DNA from: Variovorax sp. WS11 | Lineage (GTDB): Bacteria > Pseudomonadota > Gammaproteobacteria > Burkholderiales > Burkholderiaceae_C | DNA length: 64,000 nt | NCBI RefSeq assembly: GCF_010499245.1 | Contig: NZ_JAAGOW010000002.1 | Coordinates: 682,001-746,000, forward strand | Direction: 5' to 3' | Position numbers and translations under genes: made by a program | Part shown: piece after piece, positions 47,124 to 56,382 of the stretch | Layout of the letters: every line of letters begins with the position of its first letter | Numbering within the stretch: the stretch's first letter is position 1 | Notes under the pieces: generated by a model | What the model was told of the DNA's origin: nothing | Databases searched by the model: none | What the model saw: the letters and a program-made list of their open reading frames with translations, nothing else

Positions 47124-48362
47124 TTACCGGCAGCCCTGCCGCGATGCGAGCACACGGCGATAAGCGGCCAGGTAGTTCGCCATCATCTGCGCAGCTGAGA
47201 ACCGCTGCGCGTTCTCCAAGCCCAGGGTGCGCATCTCTTCGAGCCGTCCGGCGGCGTTCTCGATGGCTTCGGCCATGGCATCGGGGTTGTGTGGATCCAG
47301 GTAGCAAGCGCCTGGGCCACCAATCTCGTTCATCGGCTCCAGGTCGGAAGTGAAGACCGGGCAGCCGCAAGCCTGGGCCTCGATCAACGGCCAGCCGAAG
47401 CCTTCCTGCAGGGAAGGAAACAGCAAGGCCGTGGATCTGGCGTACAGCGCACAGAGCTCCTCGTGGGAAACATCCTGCAAGGTTCTGATCCGCTCGGCAA
47501 CACCATGCTGAGATGCCAGGGCTGTCAGATTCGGATCCAAATGTGGGCCTACAAGAATCAAGTGTTGTACGAGAGCGGGGACACCATGTTCGGCAGCGCG
47601 CCGTTGAAGCGCGATGAACGTTTCGATGACCGCCCTGCGATTCTTGCGAGGCAAATCCAAGCCGACGTGAATGAGGTACTTGTCTTGTTCGCCAACTCCC
47701 AATCGCTTGATCAGCTGCTGGGCTTCCTGCGGCTGTACAAGTGAGAAGCTGTCGTTCAGGCCGTTGAGCACTGTCGTTACTCTGCGTTTATCCACAAATT
47801 GCAGATCGACAAGAGCGCGCTGAGTCGTGTGCGAAACACACGCGACCAGGTCGGCCTTCGCAAGTCCCGATGAAATCAGACGTTGGAATACGCGACCGCT
47901 CCATCCGACATTCCATCCCTCGACCATTCCTCTCGCGGCCTGGACCGCGATGACGTCGTGGCAGGTAACGATCGTCGGCCTGCTCTTGAGCCAGCGCACG
48001 TACATGCTGTTGGAGTGGTCGCAGATATGGACCACGTCCGCCCAGCGTGCTTGGGTCGCAAGGCCCGGAATGAAAAGAATGAATTTGTCTATGTAGCCAA
48101 GCCACTTCCACAAGCGCGAGGTGCGCGGCAAACGCTGAACCCGCTGCGGCGGAGTGATGACGCGCAGTTCGCAACCAAGCTTGGGCAGCTCGCGCTCGAG
48201 CACGCGCAAGAACGCTCGCATGCTGGTCTGATTGTCCGGCCCATAGTTGCCCACCAGCAGAATCTTCATCGATGAATGGCTTTCATCGCGGGCTTCAGAG
48301 CCCATGATTCTTGGAAGCTCGTGGCTCAGGAGATCACGGACTGCTTCGTTTGTCGTTGTCAT
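47124..48362 (-). CDS. Glycosyltransferase family 4 (GT-B)
   Basis: A 412-residue GT-B glycosyltransferase. The acceptor half starts at MKILLVGNYGPDNQTSMRAF (residue 32). The donor half has KYLIHVGLDLPRKNRRAVIE and the nucleotide-sugar motif LFPSLQEGFGWPLIEAQACG, with the E-x7-E pattern. No signal or membrane segment. ATG 48362 is preferred to a TTG ten codons upstream; the Met at 48269 is also possible. The acceptor is unknown. There is no other sugar-polymer gene beside it. Confidence 0.88.
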   Translation of the reverse strand: MTTTNEAVRDLLSHELPRIMGSEARDESHSSMKILLVGNYGPDNQTSMRAFLRVLERELPKLGCELRVITPPQRVQRLPRTSRLWKWLGYIDKFILFIPGLATQARWADVVHICDHSNSMYVRWLKSRPTIVTCHDVIAVQAARGMVEGWNVGWSGRVFQRLISSGLAKADLVACVSHTTQRALVDLQFVDKRRVTTVLNGLNDSFSLVQPQEAQQLIKRLGVGEQDKYLIHVGLDLPRKNRRAVIETFIALQRRAAEHGVPALVQHLILVGPHLDPNLTALASQHGVAERIRTLQDVSHEELCALYARSTALLFPSLQEGFGWPLIEAQACGCPVFTSDLEPMNEIGGPGACYLDPHNPDAMAEAIENAAGRLEEMRTLGLENAQRFSAAQMMANYLAAYRRVLASRQGCR

Positions 48363-48487
48363 GTTCAGATTTTCTCTTTCTGGGAGCAGCAAGTACCGGC
48401 TTGCTCTCTGCAGAGCACAGATTTTTAAAGAGATCTGAGCAGCCTCAGTGAGTCATGCACGTGAGCACCGAACGAGGCATCGCTGCA

Positions 48488-48922
48488 TCAAGGCTTCTGA
48501 GCGGGTGTTTCTTCGATCGATGAAGTAGTGACTGCCCTCAGCGCGCGCAGGCGTTCGTTCGCGGGTTCGGTCGTGAGGGCCACTGTCCGCGCGTCCCCGC
48601 GGGTCCAACGCATTTTGGCTTCCTTGCGCGCTCTTCTCGCGTCGAGCCATTCCAACATTCCCGCGGTGCCCAGCCCGACGAACGAAGCAATGGCAACAAT
48701 CAGCGAGCCGACCATGACCAGCAGTTGAAGGTCGCGTAAGCCGGAACCGGCCTCACCTACCCCGCCCGCGGAGAGCGCATAGGGCGGCGTGGCCTCGGGT
48801 GGGAAGACGAGTCCCAGGCCGAAGAGGCCGAGCACCAAGATCGTTGCGAACACGGCGGTCCGTGCGAAAAACCGCCGATACGTTCTGCGCGCCTTTGCTG
48901 GTGAGTTCATGCGATGAGTCAT
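48488..48922 (-). CDS. Small membrane protein
   Basis: A 144-residue protein with two membrane segments (about residues 22-42, FFARTAVFATILVLGLFGLG, and about 66-90) and a basic cytoplasmic end (DARRARKEAKMRW). Its ATG at 48922 overlaps the stop of the zinc-ribbon gene (ATGA), which decides the start. Third gene of a three-gene operon with the products at 49185-51061 and 48919-49167. Unrecognised. Confidence 0.65.
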   Translation of the reverse strand: MTHRMNSPAKARRTYRRFFARTAVFATILVLGLFGLGLVFPPEATPPYALSAGGVGEAGSGLRDLQLLVMVGSLIVAIASFVGLGTAGMLEWLDARRARKEAKMRWTRGDARTVALTTEPANERLRALRAVTTSSIEETPAQKP

Positions 48923-49167
48923 CCATTCGGAAACAGGAACACGGTCCCGCAGCTGGAGCACCTTGCCTGGCCAAAAGTACCGTAGCTTGGAAGCGGATCG
49001 AGCTTGGCCATCCTCCGCTCGAGAAAGCACTCTGGACACGGGATCGGTTCCCCGGCGCTAGTTTGGGCGTCGCGCCAAGCCTTCTCCCAAGCGCCAATCA
49101 GCGGTTGCTCGGCGCGCTTCGCTTGAAGATGGCTCAGCAATTCGCGGTGCATGCCTTCGAATGCCAT
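48919..49167 (-). CDS. Zinc-ribbon protein
   Basis: An 82-residue protein ending in a zinc ribbon: CPECFLERR, then QARCSSCGTVFLFPNG (C-x-x-C about residues 44-47 and 70-73). GGAGA lies eight bases before the ATG at 49167, and 17 bases separate it from the stop at 49185. It is translationally coupled to the small membrane protein. Function unknown. Confidence 0.7.
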   Translation of the reverse strand: MAFEGMHRELLSHLQAKRAEQPLIGAWEKAWRDAQTSAGEPIPCPECFLERRMAKLDPLPSYGTFGQARCSSCGTVFLFPNG

Positions 49168-49184
49168 TTCGTCGTCTCCACGCG

Positions 49185-51061
49185 TTACCTACCCGGACCG
49201 CCACCGCCACCCGGACCGCCGCCGCCACCTGGCCGCCACCGCCACCGCCGGGACCACCGCCACCGGGGCCACCACCGCCACCGCCACCGCCGGGACCACC
49301 GCCACCAGGGCCACCACCGCCGCCGCCACCGCCGGGGACCACCGCCACCGGGCCCCACCACCGCCGCCACCGCCGGGACCACCGCCACCGGGCCGCCACC
49401 ACCGCCGCCACCGCCGGGACCACCGCCACCGGGGCCGCCACCACCGCCGCCACCGCCGGGACCACCGCCACCGGGGCCGCCACCACCGCCGCCACCGCTG
49501 GGACCACCGCCACCGGGGCCGCCACCACCGCCTGCTCCACCAGCACCAGGCCCACCGCCCCACCTGCGCCGCCAGCGCCGGCACCAGGGCCACCGCCTCC
49601 ACCGCCAGCACCAGCGCCAGGACCACCGCCACCGCCACCGCCACCGCCTGCGCCACCAGCCCCAGGGCCGCCACCAGCGCCAGCGCCACCTGCGGCACTG
49701 CCCCCAGCACCACCACTGCCGGGCCCACCTGCCCCAGGACTACCAGCCGAGCCGCCGCCAGAGCCATCGCCGCCGGCAAAGAGCCAGTTGAGGCTGCCAC
49801 CGCCTGAGCCTTTGGGGGGTGCCGCGCTTCCAGCCTGGCGCGAGCCGGTGAGGGTCGGCGATGGCTGCGCCACTCGCGCCGACGGAGCAGAGTTCAGACA
49901 GACCGCCTCGCCGTATGGGTTGTATCGATCGCAATGACCAGGCACTGCCGGCCGGGGCGCAGCGGTCTGGTATTGCGTGCCGGGAATCGGCCGAGAACGC
50001 GGCTCACCGACGCGAGGCGGTGCACTGGGAACGAACGAAGGTTGAGCGAGTGCGGGCAATGCATTGACCCTGTCCGGCGCGGCGACCTTCGCCGGCTCGA
50101 CGGCTCTTGGCGCTTCGCGAACCACGGGCTGCTCACGGGCTTTCGCCGACCTTTCGACGCTCGCCGTCCCGATAGAAGCAGACCTGGTTCGCGGGCGCGC
50201 CGGTGGAGCAAGCATCGTTCCAGGCGGTGCAGGGTCGGGCGTCGCTGCGTTCCTGGCCGGCGCAGGAGAGTCGTCCTGGACAAGAGGAGTCTCATGCGAT
50301 TGGGAGGCCTGGACCTCTTGCGCAGGCGACTGGGTGGGCTCGCTCTTCGCCTCGACCGTCATTGCTGGAGGCTCGCTTTCCGTCGGAAGAGCAGGCTCGC
50401 TCTTGACCTGATTCGCCGACGAAAGGGAAGGCTCGCTCTCAGCTTGCGCGGTGACAACCGGATCGGGTTGGGGAGGGACGATCGTTTGAGCTGGCCTTTC
50501 CGGTGCCGTCGCGGCCTTCCATGGGACCGCCGCCGGATCAGAGGGCGGTGCGACCTGCGTCGTCGAACGGCCGAGATACCAGAGCACGAAAGAGACATGC
50601 AAGAACGCCAGGCCGATCAGCAGCCAGACGATCGACACATCGACCCCTGCAGGCACTGGAATCCCGAGGACGCGTCGCGGAGCCTTGCTCCGGCGCTGTG
50701 CGCGCACCGGAGGCCATGAATCCACCGATGGGGACGAAACCCGCTGCGCGGCCGTGGAGTTCGTCAGCGTCCCTGTTGGCTCTTCGCCCTCCTGCGGCAG
50801 GAGCTTGCGCGCACAATGCCGGCAGTAGTGAGCGGTGTCCCTGTTGAGGGTCTGACACGCGCTGCAGACTCGGGTCAACTGGTGCGGCGGGATTGCCGGC
50901 CCTGGTGGCTGCCAATCCGTCCAGTTGGGCAGCGCCGACCTTGTCCTGGACGCAGCGGGATCCGGCGCTTGGAGCGGCTCATTCGCCGCATGGTCCAGCA
51001 TCGGCTCGCTGTTCACCGTCTCGCCCGTGTCCGGCTTTACCTGGAGGACTGCGTCGCTCAT
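49185..51061 (-). CDS. Zinc-ribbon, single-pass membrane protein with glycine repeats; three frame slips
   Basis: About 625 residues when frames are joined. A zinc ribbon (C66-x-x-C69, C80-x-x-C83), one membrane segment (142-164), a long Pro/Ser/Glu-rich region, an HCDRYNPYGEAVCLN two-Cys motif and a glycine-rich tail made of seven 14-residue repeats, mainly Gly with Pro. The Gly frame is lost at a C-run at 49558-49561 and recovered after two 41-base repeat units (49334-49374 and 49375-49415) among 42-base units. Each is a one-base loss, three in all. The restored frame stops at 49185 with GPGR, just before the next gene. Without correction the frame would run into that gene (to 49058). I do not recognise the family. 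Confidence 0.6.
49250..49541. repeat. Seven tandem 42-bp units
   Basis: Units start at 49250, 49292, 49334, 49375, 49416, 49458 and 49500 with lengths 42, 42, 41, 41, 42, 42, 42. On the minus strand each encodes a 14-residue Gly/Pro repeat. The two short units differ in their G/C-runs, as expected from slippage or sequencing error. Confidence 0.85.
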
Positions 51062-51407
51062 GGCAGGTATCCGGCTCTGGGTTATACGACTGGGACCAGT
51101 GCTGTGATGCTAGAAGCCACGGCGTGTCGGGAAGAAGCGGTAGGCCAGCAGTTTCTCCATGCCGCCGCCTTCTTCTGGCACGTGACGAAATGCGACATTT
51201 CTTCTCCGACAAGTTGCAGCAAGACGTGGGAAATAATCACACGACTAATGCTCTTGTCTTACATTCACATGCGCCTGGCTGTAAGACGCCGGCTGATGTC
51301 GTTGTCCAGTTCGTAACTCGACGTTACCGTGCCATCCGCCAAGGGGAAACAGAATCTTTGGGCACGAAACGCACTGGATCGAAAAGCGCCCAGCGTGACG
51401 CCCCGGC
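51062..51407. promoter_or_regulatory. Gap between flgL and the glycine-repeat gene
   Basis: 346 bases without a convincing gene, A+T-richer than the flanks. It follows flgL and precedes the glycine-repeat operon on the same strand, so it should hold a terminator and a promoter. GTAAC-tcgac-GTTAC at 51313-51327 is a small inverted repeat. No consensus promoter was assigned. Confidence 0.35.
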
Positions 51408-52619
51408 TCAGAGGTAGTTGAACAACGCAATCCCATGCAGACGCGCAAAGGTCTGCTGCGTCGCCTGCAGCGAGGTCTGCCGCTGCAGAAACTCCGAGAT
51501 CGCCGCCGCCGGGTCCAGGTCCTGCAGATCCGAGAGGTAGGCCTTGTCGATCAGGTCGCGCGAATCCCCCGCGGCGTCGAGCGCATCGATCTCGTTCATG
51601 CGCGAGCCGACGGAGGAGCGAACGGTCAGCACGTTGTCGTGCGCATTGGTGATCTTCACGTTGGCCGTCGAGAGCGCGTTCTGCAGCGCAGCCTGCGCGC
51701 CTGCGCCGCCGCCGGAGACCGGCTGGCGCAGCGCGCTCACCACGTCGCCGAGGGCCGCGAAGATGTCGGTGCCGGCGTTCCGAGCGGTGGCGACCTGGAA
51801 GGTGTCGCCGTCGGCCGGCGTTCCGCTCATGCTGATCTGCACGCCGCCGAAGCTGATCGGCGTGCCGGCCGTGAAGGCGCCGGTGGCGGCCACCACGGGC
51901 GGCGTGTCGTTGGTCGTCACCGTGTAGTTGCCGCCGGTGAAGCTGATGCTGAAGTCCTTGCCGTAGAGCGGCGCCGTGGCATCGGTCACGCCGACCGCGC
52001 CGAACACGCCCGAGCCGGTGTTGGCGGCGCTCGCGCTGGTGACGTAGCCCGCGCTGCCCTGCACCGACTGGAACACGCTGCGGCCGTCGTCGGTGATGGC
52101 CATCTGCCGCGAGACGTCGATCTGGATCAGGCGCTGCCCCTGGTCGCCCATGTACTGGACGCCGCCGCCGGTCTGCCCCACGAAGGGCGGGCTGGCGCTC
52201 TTGAAGCCGGCGAACAGGAACTGGCCGTTGCCGTCGTCGGCGTTGGCCACGTTCACCAGCTGGTCGATGTTGCTCTGGATGGCGGTGGCCAGCGAGGCGC
52301 GGTCGGCATCCGACAGCGTGCCGTTGCCGGCCTGCACCACCAGGGTCTTGACGTTCTGCAGGATGTCGGTGGCGGACTTGAGCGCGTCCTCCTCCCGCGA
52401 CAGCGAGAGCGTCGCGCGGTCGCGGCTGGTCGCGTACTGCGAGGACTGCGCGAGCGTGTCCGAAACGCCGAGCGCGCGCGCCGCGGCCACCGGGTCGTCG
52501 GCCGGGGTCAGGAACTTGGTGCCGGCGGAGAGCTTCTGCTGGATGCGGAACAGCTGCTGCTGCTGCGAACCGATGCCGTTCATGCTCTGGTTGTAGAAGG
52601 ATTGGGTGCCGATGCGCAT
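51408..52619 (-). CDS. flgL: Flagellar hook-associated protein FlgL
   Basis: HAP3, the junction protein between the hook and the filament. The 403-residue product has the flagellin-like N-terminus (MRIGTQSFYNQSMNGI, LSAGTKFLTPADDPVAAARAL) and C-terminal helix (SRMNEIDALDAAGDSRDLI, then FLQRQTSLQATQQTFARL), with a variable domain between. It follows flgK by 34 bases. No flagellin gene is in the window. Confidence 0.96.
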   Translation of the reverse strand: MRIGTQSFYNQSMNGIGSQQQQLFRIQQKLSAGTKFLTPADDPVAAARALGVSDTLAQSSQYATSRDRATLSLSREEDALKSATDILQNVKTLVVQAGNGTLSDADRASLATAIQSNIDQLVNVANADDGNGQFLFAGFKSASPPFVGQTGGGVQYMGDQGQRLIQIDVSRQMAITDDGRSVFQSVQGSAGYVTSASAANTGSGVFGAVGVTDATAPLYGKDFSISFTGGNYTVTTNDTPPVVAATGAFTAGTPISFGGVQISMSGTPADGDTFQVATARNAGTDIFAALGDVVSALRQPVSGGGAGAQAALQNALSTANVKITNAHDNVLTVRSSVGSRMNEIDALDAAGDSRDLIDKAYLSDLQDLDPAAAISEFLQRQTSLQATQQTFARLHGIALFNYL

Positions 52620-52653
52620 CGCGACTCCTGGAAGGGTTGGGCCCGCGGCGCGC

Positions 52654-54612
52654 TTAGCCGCTGATGCCGAGAATGGCGGCGAACATGTCCGACGCGGTCT
52701 GGATGACCTTGGCGTTCGCCTGGTACATCTGCTGGTACATCAGCAGGTTGGCGGTTTCCTCGTCCTGGTTCACGCCCGAGATCGAATCGCGGCTGGCGCG
52801 GATCTGCTCCGTCACGCTGGTCTGCGTGGTCTCGGCGGTGCGGATCTCCATGGTGCGGTTGCCCACCGCGCTCACCAGCTGCGCAAAGGCACTGCCGAAG
52901 GTGGAGGTGCCGCCGTCCATGACGGCCTTCTTCTGCAGCGCGCCCAGCAGCAGCGCGTTGCTGCCGTCGGAGACGCCGCCGGCGTTCTTCTGGATGGTGA
53001 AGGTGTCGCCGTCGGCCGGGGCCCCGGTCATCTTGACGGTGATGCCGTCGAAGCTCATCGAGGCGCCTGCGGTGTAGGGCACGGCAGCGCCGGCCGCGTA
53101 GGTGGTCGACGTTCCGTCGGCCAGGGTCACGGTCACGGCGGAGGTCGCCGGAAAGCCGCTGAGCGTGCCAGCCGCGGCGTCGTAGCTCAGGGTCACCGGC
53201 GCCGCCAGCGGCGCGGCCAGGTAGCCAGCGTCGACCGTGGGCGCGCCCAGCGCGCCGCTGCCCTGGTTGCCGGCGGTGTTGGCCGCGATCAGCGGCGAGG
53301 CCGCAGCCACCTTGGCCGGATCGAGCACCAGCACGTCGACGTCGCGCGCGCCGGTGCGCGTGGGCTGCAGCAGGAAGCGGTCGCCGGCCTGGGCCGTGCC
53401 GCTGTCCACGCTGAGGCTCACTCCGTCGAAGCTGATGGGGAAGGTGGTGTAGTTGCCGATCACCTGCTTGTCGGTGAGCCGCGTCACGGAGTAGGTCAGG
53501 GTGCCCGCCACGTCCTTCACCTCCACCGAGTAGTCGCTGATGCTCAGCTGCGAGGGGTCGGTGATGCTGGCGCCGATCACCATGTCGCCGGTGTTGTGAG
53601 CGTTGGTGAACACGCCCGGTGCGGCCTTCGAGAAGAAGTCGGTGCCCAGCACGCCGTTGAGGTCGACCCCCAGCTTGTGTTGGTCGTTGAAGGTGCTGGT
53701 GAGCGCGATGGCCAGGCGGCCGATGGCGTTCTGCGACGTGCTGAGCGTCTCGTTGCGGAAGGCCATCAGGCCGCCGATCGAGCCGCCGCCGAACACGCTG
53801 TCGGCCAGCTCGGTGGCCGTGCCGTTGATGCCCACCAGCGACAGCGCCGTGCGCGTCGGGTCGGCCGCCGAGGGGCCGGCCTTGAGCGACATCGCCTGGT
53901 CGCCCAGCACCAGCGACTGGCCGTTGCCGATGAAGACGTTGTACTTGCCGCCGTCCTGCGCCAGCACCTTCACGTCCACCAGCTTGCCCAGCTCGTTGAC
54001 CAGCTGGTCGCGCTGGTCCAGCAGGTCGTTGGGCGGCTGGCCGCCGGCCACGGCGCTCATCTGGCCGATCTGGTGGTTGAGGGTGGCGATCTGCTTGGCG
54101 TAGGTGTTGATCTCGCCCACGCTGCCCTGGATCTGCTCGTTGACCGAGGTGTTGAGGTCGCTCAGGTACTGGTCGGTGGCGCGGAACTTGTTGGCCAGCG
54201 ACTGCGCGGAGCTGATGAGCTGCTGGCGCGCCGCCGGGTCGGCCGGCGTGTTGGCCACGCCCTGCACGCCGGCGAAGAAGCTCTGCATCAGCGGCGTGAG
54301 GCCGGAGGTCTTGTCGGCCAGCAGCGAGTCGATGCGGCTGATCTGCGCGTTGTAGCTGGCCAGCGCCGCGCCCGAGGCCTCGGCGCCGTTCAGCTGGGAG
54401 GTGAGGTACGCGTCGTAGCTGCGCGCCACCGTGGTGACGCGGGCGCCGGTGCCGACGAAGCCGGAGGCCAGGCCGATGGCGCTGTTGGTGGCGATCACCG
54501 AGGTCTGGCGGCTGTAGCCGGTCGTGTACACGTTGGCCGTGTTGTGGGCCGTGGTCATGAGCGCGCTGCGTGCCACGCTCAGGCCGGTCAGGCCGGTATA
54601 GAACATCGACAT
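52654..54612 (-). CDS. flgK: Flagellar hook-associated protein FlgK
   Basis: HAP1, which sits between hook and FlgL. The 652-residue protein has the conserved N-terminal rod-like part (FYTGLTGLSVARSALMTTAHN-x-A-N, then TTGYSRQ), the LLDQRDQLVNELGKLVDVKV stretch, a large variable middle and the C-terminal coiled coil (SGVNQDEETANLLMYQQMYQANAKVIQTASDMF). Length is usual. A sigma-28 promoter lies 68 bases upstream. Confidence 0.97.
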   Translation of the reverse strand: MSMFYTGLTGLSVARSALMTTAHNTANVYTTGYSRQTSVIATNSAIGLASGFVGTGARVTTVARSYDAYLTSQLNGAEASGAALASYNAQISRIDSLLADKTSGLTPLMQSFFAGVQGVANTPADPAARQQLISSAQSLANKFRATDQYLSDLNTSVNEQIQGSVGEINTYAKQIATLNHQIGQMSAVAGGQPPNDLLDQRDQLVNELGKLVDVKVLAQDGGKYNVFIGNGQSLVLGDQAMSLKAGPSAADPTRTALSLVGINGTATELADSVFGGGSIGGLMAFRNETLSTSQNAIGRLAIALTSTFNDQHKLGVDLNGVLGTDFFSKAAPGVFTNAHNTGDMVIGASITDPSQLSISDYSVEVKDVAGTLTYSVTRLTDKQVIGNYTTFPISFDGVSLSVDSGTAQAGDRFLLQPTRTGARDVDVLVLDPAKVAAASPLIAANTAGNQGSGALGAPTVDAGYLAAPLAAPVTLSYDAAAGTLSGFPATSAVTVTLADGTSTTYAAGAAVPYTAGASMSFDGITVKMTGAPADGDTFTIQKNAGGVSDGSNALLLGALQKKAVMDGGTSTFGSAFAQLVSAVGNRTMEIRTAETTQTSVTEQIRASRDSISGVNQDEETANLLMYQQMYQANAKVIQTASDMFAAILGISG

Positions 54613-54679
54613 GGGGCTTTACCTGTAGAGATGTTTGTTCTGGACGGGGCGGCGGCGCGGTGACCGGGCCCTTTCCTGT

Positions 54680-54706
54680 TTATCGGCAGCGGCGGCCGAA
54701 GCTGAA
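54680..54706 (-). promoter_or_regulatory. Sigma-28 promoter of flgKL
   Basis: Minus-strand TTCAGCTT-N11-GCCGATAA: a perfect -10 (54680-54687) with an 11-base spacer and an imperfect -35 (54699-54706). It matches the FliA consensus form TCAAGTTT-N11-GCCGATAA. Confidence 0.65.
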
Positions 54707-54718
54707 GGGGCCTGGGCC

Positions 54719-56296
54719 TCAAGCAGCGAGCCTGAACACGCTCACGGCCTGCACCAAGCTGCCGGCCTGCTCCTGCATCGATTGCGCCGCGGCCGCGGCT
54801 TCTTCCACCAGGGCCGCGTTCTGCTGCGTCACCTGGTCCATCTGCGTGATCGCCTGGTTGATCTGCTCGATGCCCTGGGTCTGCTCGTGGCTCGCCGCGC
54901 TGATCTCTCCGACGATGTCGGTCACGCGGCGGATGCTGCCCACGATCTCTTCCATGGTCTTGCCGGCTTCGCCCACCAGGGCGCTGCCTGCATCCACCTT
55001 GCCCACCGAGTCGTCGATCAGACCCTTGATTTCCTTGGCGGCTGCTGCCGAGCGCTGGGCCAGGTTGCGCACTTCGGCAGCAACCACCGCGAAGCCACGG
55101 CCCTGCTCGCCGGCGCGCGCGGCTTCCACCGCGGCATTGAGCGCCAGGATGTTGGTCTGGAAGGCGATGCCGTCGATCACGCCGATGATGTCGACGATCT
55201 TCTTCGACGAGGCATTGATCGAGGCCATGGTGCTCACCACCTGGCCCACCACATCGCCGCCCTTCACCGCCACTTCGGAGGCCGACAGCGCGAGCTGGTT
55301 GGCCTGCCGCGCGTTGTCCGCGTTCTGCTTGACGGTGGAGGTCAGCTCTTCCATCGAAGCTGCCGTCTCCTGCAGCGAACTCGCCTGCTCCTCGGTGCGC
55401 GACGAGAGGTCCTGGTTGCCCGAGGCGATCTCGCCGGAGGCCGTGGCGATGGCATCGCTCGAATGCTTGATCTTGACCACCACCTCGGTCAACTGGTCCT
55501 GCATCTGCTTGATCGAGTGCAGCACGCTGCCTTGGCCGGCCTTGCGCGCCTCCACGCCCACCGTGAGATCGCCGTCGGCGATGCGGCCCACCACGTTCGC
55601 CGCATAGGCCGGCTCGCCGCCGAGCTGGCGCGACAGCAGGCGGGCCACCACCACGCCGAGGCCCACGCTGGCGACCAGGCCCACCAGGGCCATGGCCAGC
55701 ATCAGCAGGCGCGAGGTCTTGAAGGTGCCCTCGGCGCTCTCCAGGCTGGCCTTGGCCATGCCGTCGCTGTAGGCCACCATCTGGGTGAGCACCTCTTCGA
55801 CCGCGCGCGAATCCTTCAGCAGCTGCGCGCTGTCCTCGGACACGCGGCCGTCGAACTGCGAGCTGTCCAGCGACTGCTTCGAGATCAGCTCGACGAAGTC
55901 GCCCATGCGCTTGCGCAGCGGCTGCACCAGCGCCTCGTAGCGCTGGTAGAGCTTGCCGCCCTCCTCGCTCTCCACCAGCACCGGCTTGATCTCGGCCATG
56001 CGCTCGGCCAGCTCGGCACCGGCCTTCTTGAGCTCGGCGATGCCGGCATTGCGCTCGCCCTTGGTGGAGGCCGACAGCAGGCCCATCTGCGCCCGGCTGG
56101 CGTACAGCAGGTGGATATTGGCCGCCTGCGCCGCCTCGAGGGTGCGCATCTCGTGGTTGTAGAGCCGCCCGGTCGAGGCGTTGATCCGGCTCATGTGAAA
56201 GATGCCGAGCGCGCTGACCACGGCGCCCAGCGCCGCGACCGCCAGGAAGGCGAGGATCAGCTTCACGCTGACACGAAGTTCTTGGAACCACTGCAT
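54719..56296 (-). CDS. Methyl-accepting chemotaxis protein 1 (four-helix-bundle sensor)
   Basis: A 525-residue receptor. Membrane segments at about 11-33 and 190-212 enclose a ~155-residue helical (4HB_MCP/Tar-like) periplasmic sensor. HAMP follows at about 213-265, then the MA signalling domain with the hairpin tip GIAFQTNILALNAAVEAARAGEQGRGFAVVA-type sequence. The end (VSVFRLAA) lacks a CheR/CheB-binding pentapeptide. It has its own sigma-28 promoter at 56344-56370. Its signalling-domain DNA is almost identical to that of two other receptors here. Confidence 0.93.
   Translation of the reverse strand: MQWFQELRVSVKLILAFLAVAALGAVVSALGIFHMSRINASTGRLYNHEMRTLEAAQAANIHLLYASRAQMGLLSASTKGERNAGIAELKKAGAELAERMAEIKPVLVESEEGGKLYQRYEALVQPLRKRMGDFVELISKQSLDSSQFDGRVSEDSAQLLKDSRAVEEVLTQMVAYSDGMAKASLESAEGTFKTSRLLMLAMALVGLVASVGLGVVVARLLSRQLGGEPAYAANVVGRIADGDLTVGVEARKAGQGSVLHSIKQMQDQLTEVVVKIKHSSDAIATASGEIASGNQDLSSRTEEQASSLQETAASMEELTSTVKQNADNARQANQLALSASEVAVKGGDVVGQVVSTMASINASSKKIVDIIGVIDGIAFQTNILALNAAVEAARAGEQGRGFAVVAAEVRNLAQRSAAAAKEIKGLIDDSVGKVDAGSALVGEAGKTMEEIVGSIRRVTDIVGEISAASHEQTQGIEQINQAITQMDQVTQQNAALVEEAAAAAQSMQEQAGSLVQAVSVFRLAA
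54761..55437. repeat. Receptor signalling-domain repeat, copy 1
   Basis: About 677 bases differing at only a few positions from 58220-58896 (for example GCC/GCA near 54797, CTC/CCC near 54910, TTG/TTA near 55419), and closely matching 62071-62660. Synonymous sites match too, so this is recent conversion or duplication, not only protein conservation. Confidence 0.85.
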
Positions 56297-56343
56297 TTTT
56301 CTTCTTCCTTCATGGGCCCATGAAGTCGGGCCGGACCTGGGAT

Positions 56344-56370
56344 TTATCGGCGGGCTGCGCCCGAACTTGA
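56344..56370 (-). promoter_or_regulatory. Sigma-28 promoter of receptor 1
   Basis: Minus-strand TCAAGTTC-N11-GCCGATAA (-35 at 56363-56370, -10 at 56344-56351), one base from the FliA consensus form. It lies 48 bases upstream of the receptor 1 start and just after the receptor 2 stop. Confidence 0.8.
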
Positions 56371-56382
56371 GGGCCGGCAGCC

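Noticed and set aside
49058..49184. Extension of the glycine-repeat gene to 49058
   Set aside because: It arises only from the uncorrected frame and would overlap the zinc-ribbon gene. The glycine frame stops at 49185.
49250..49541. Tandem repeat as a CRISPR array
   Set aside because: Units are contiguous 42-mers without spacers and encode a Gly/Pro repeat.
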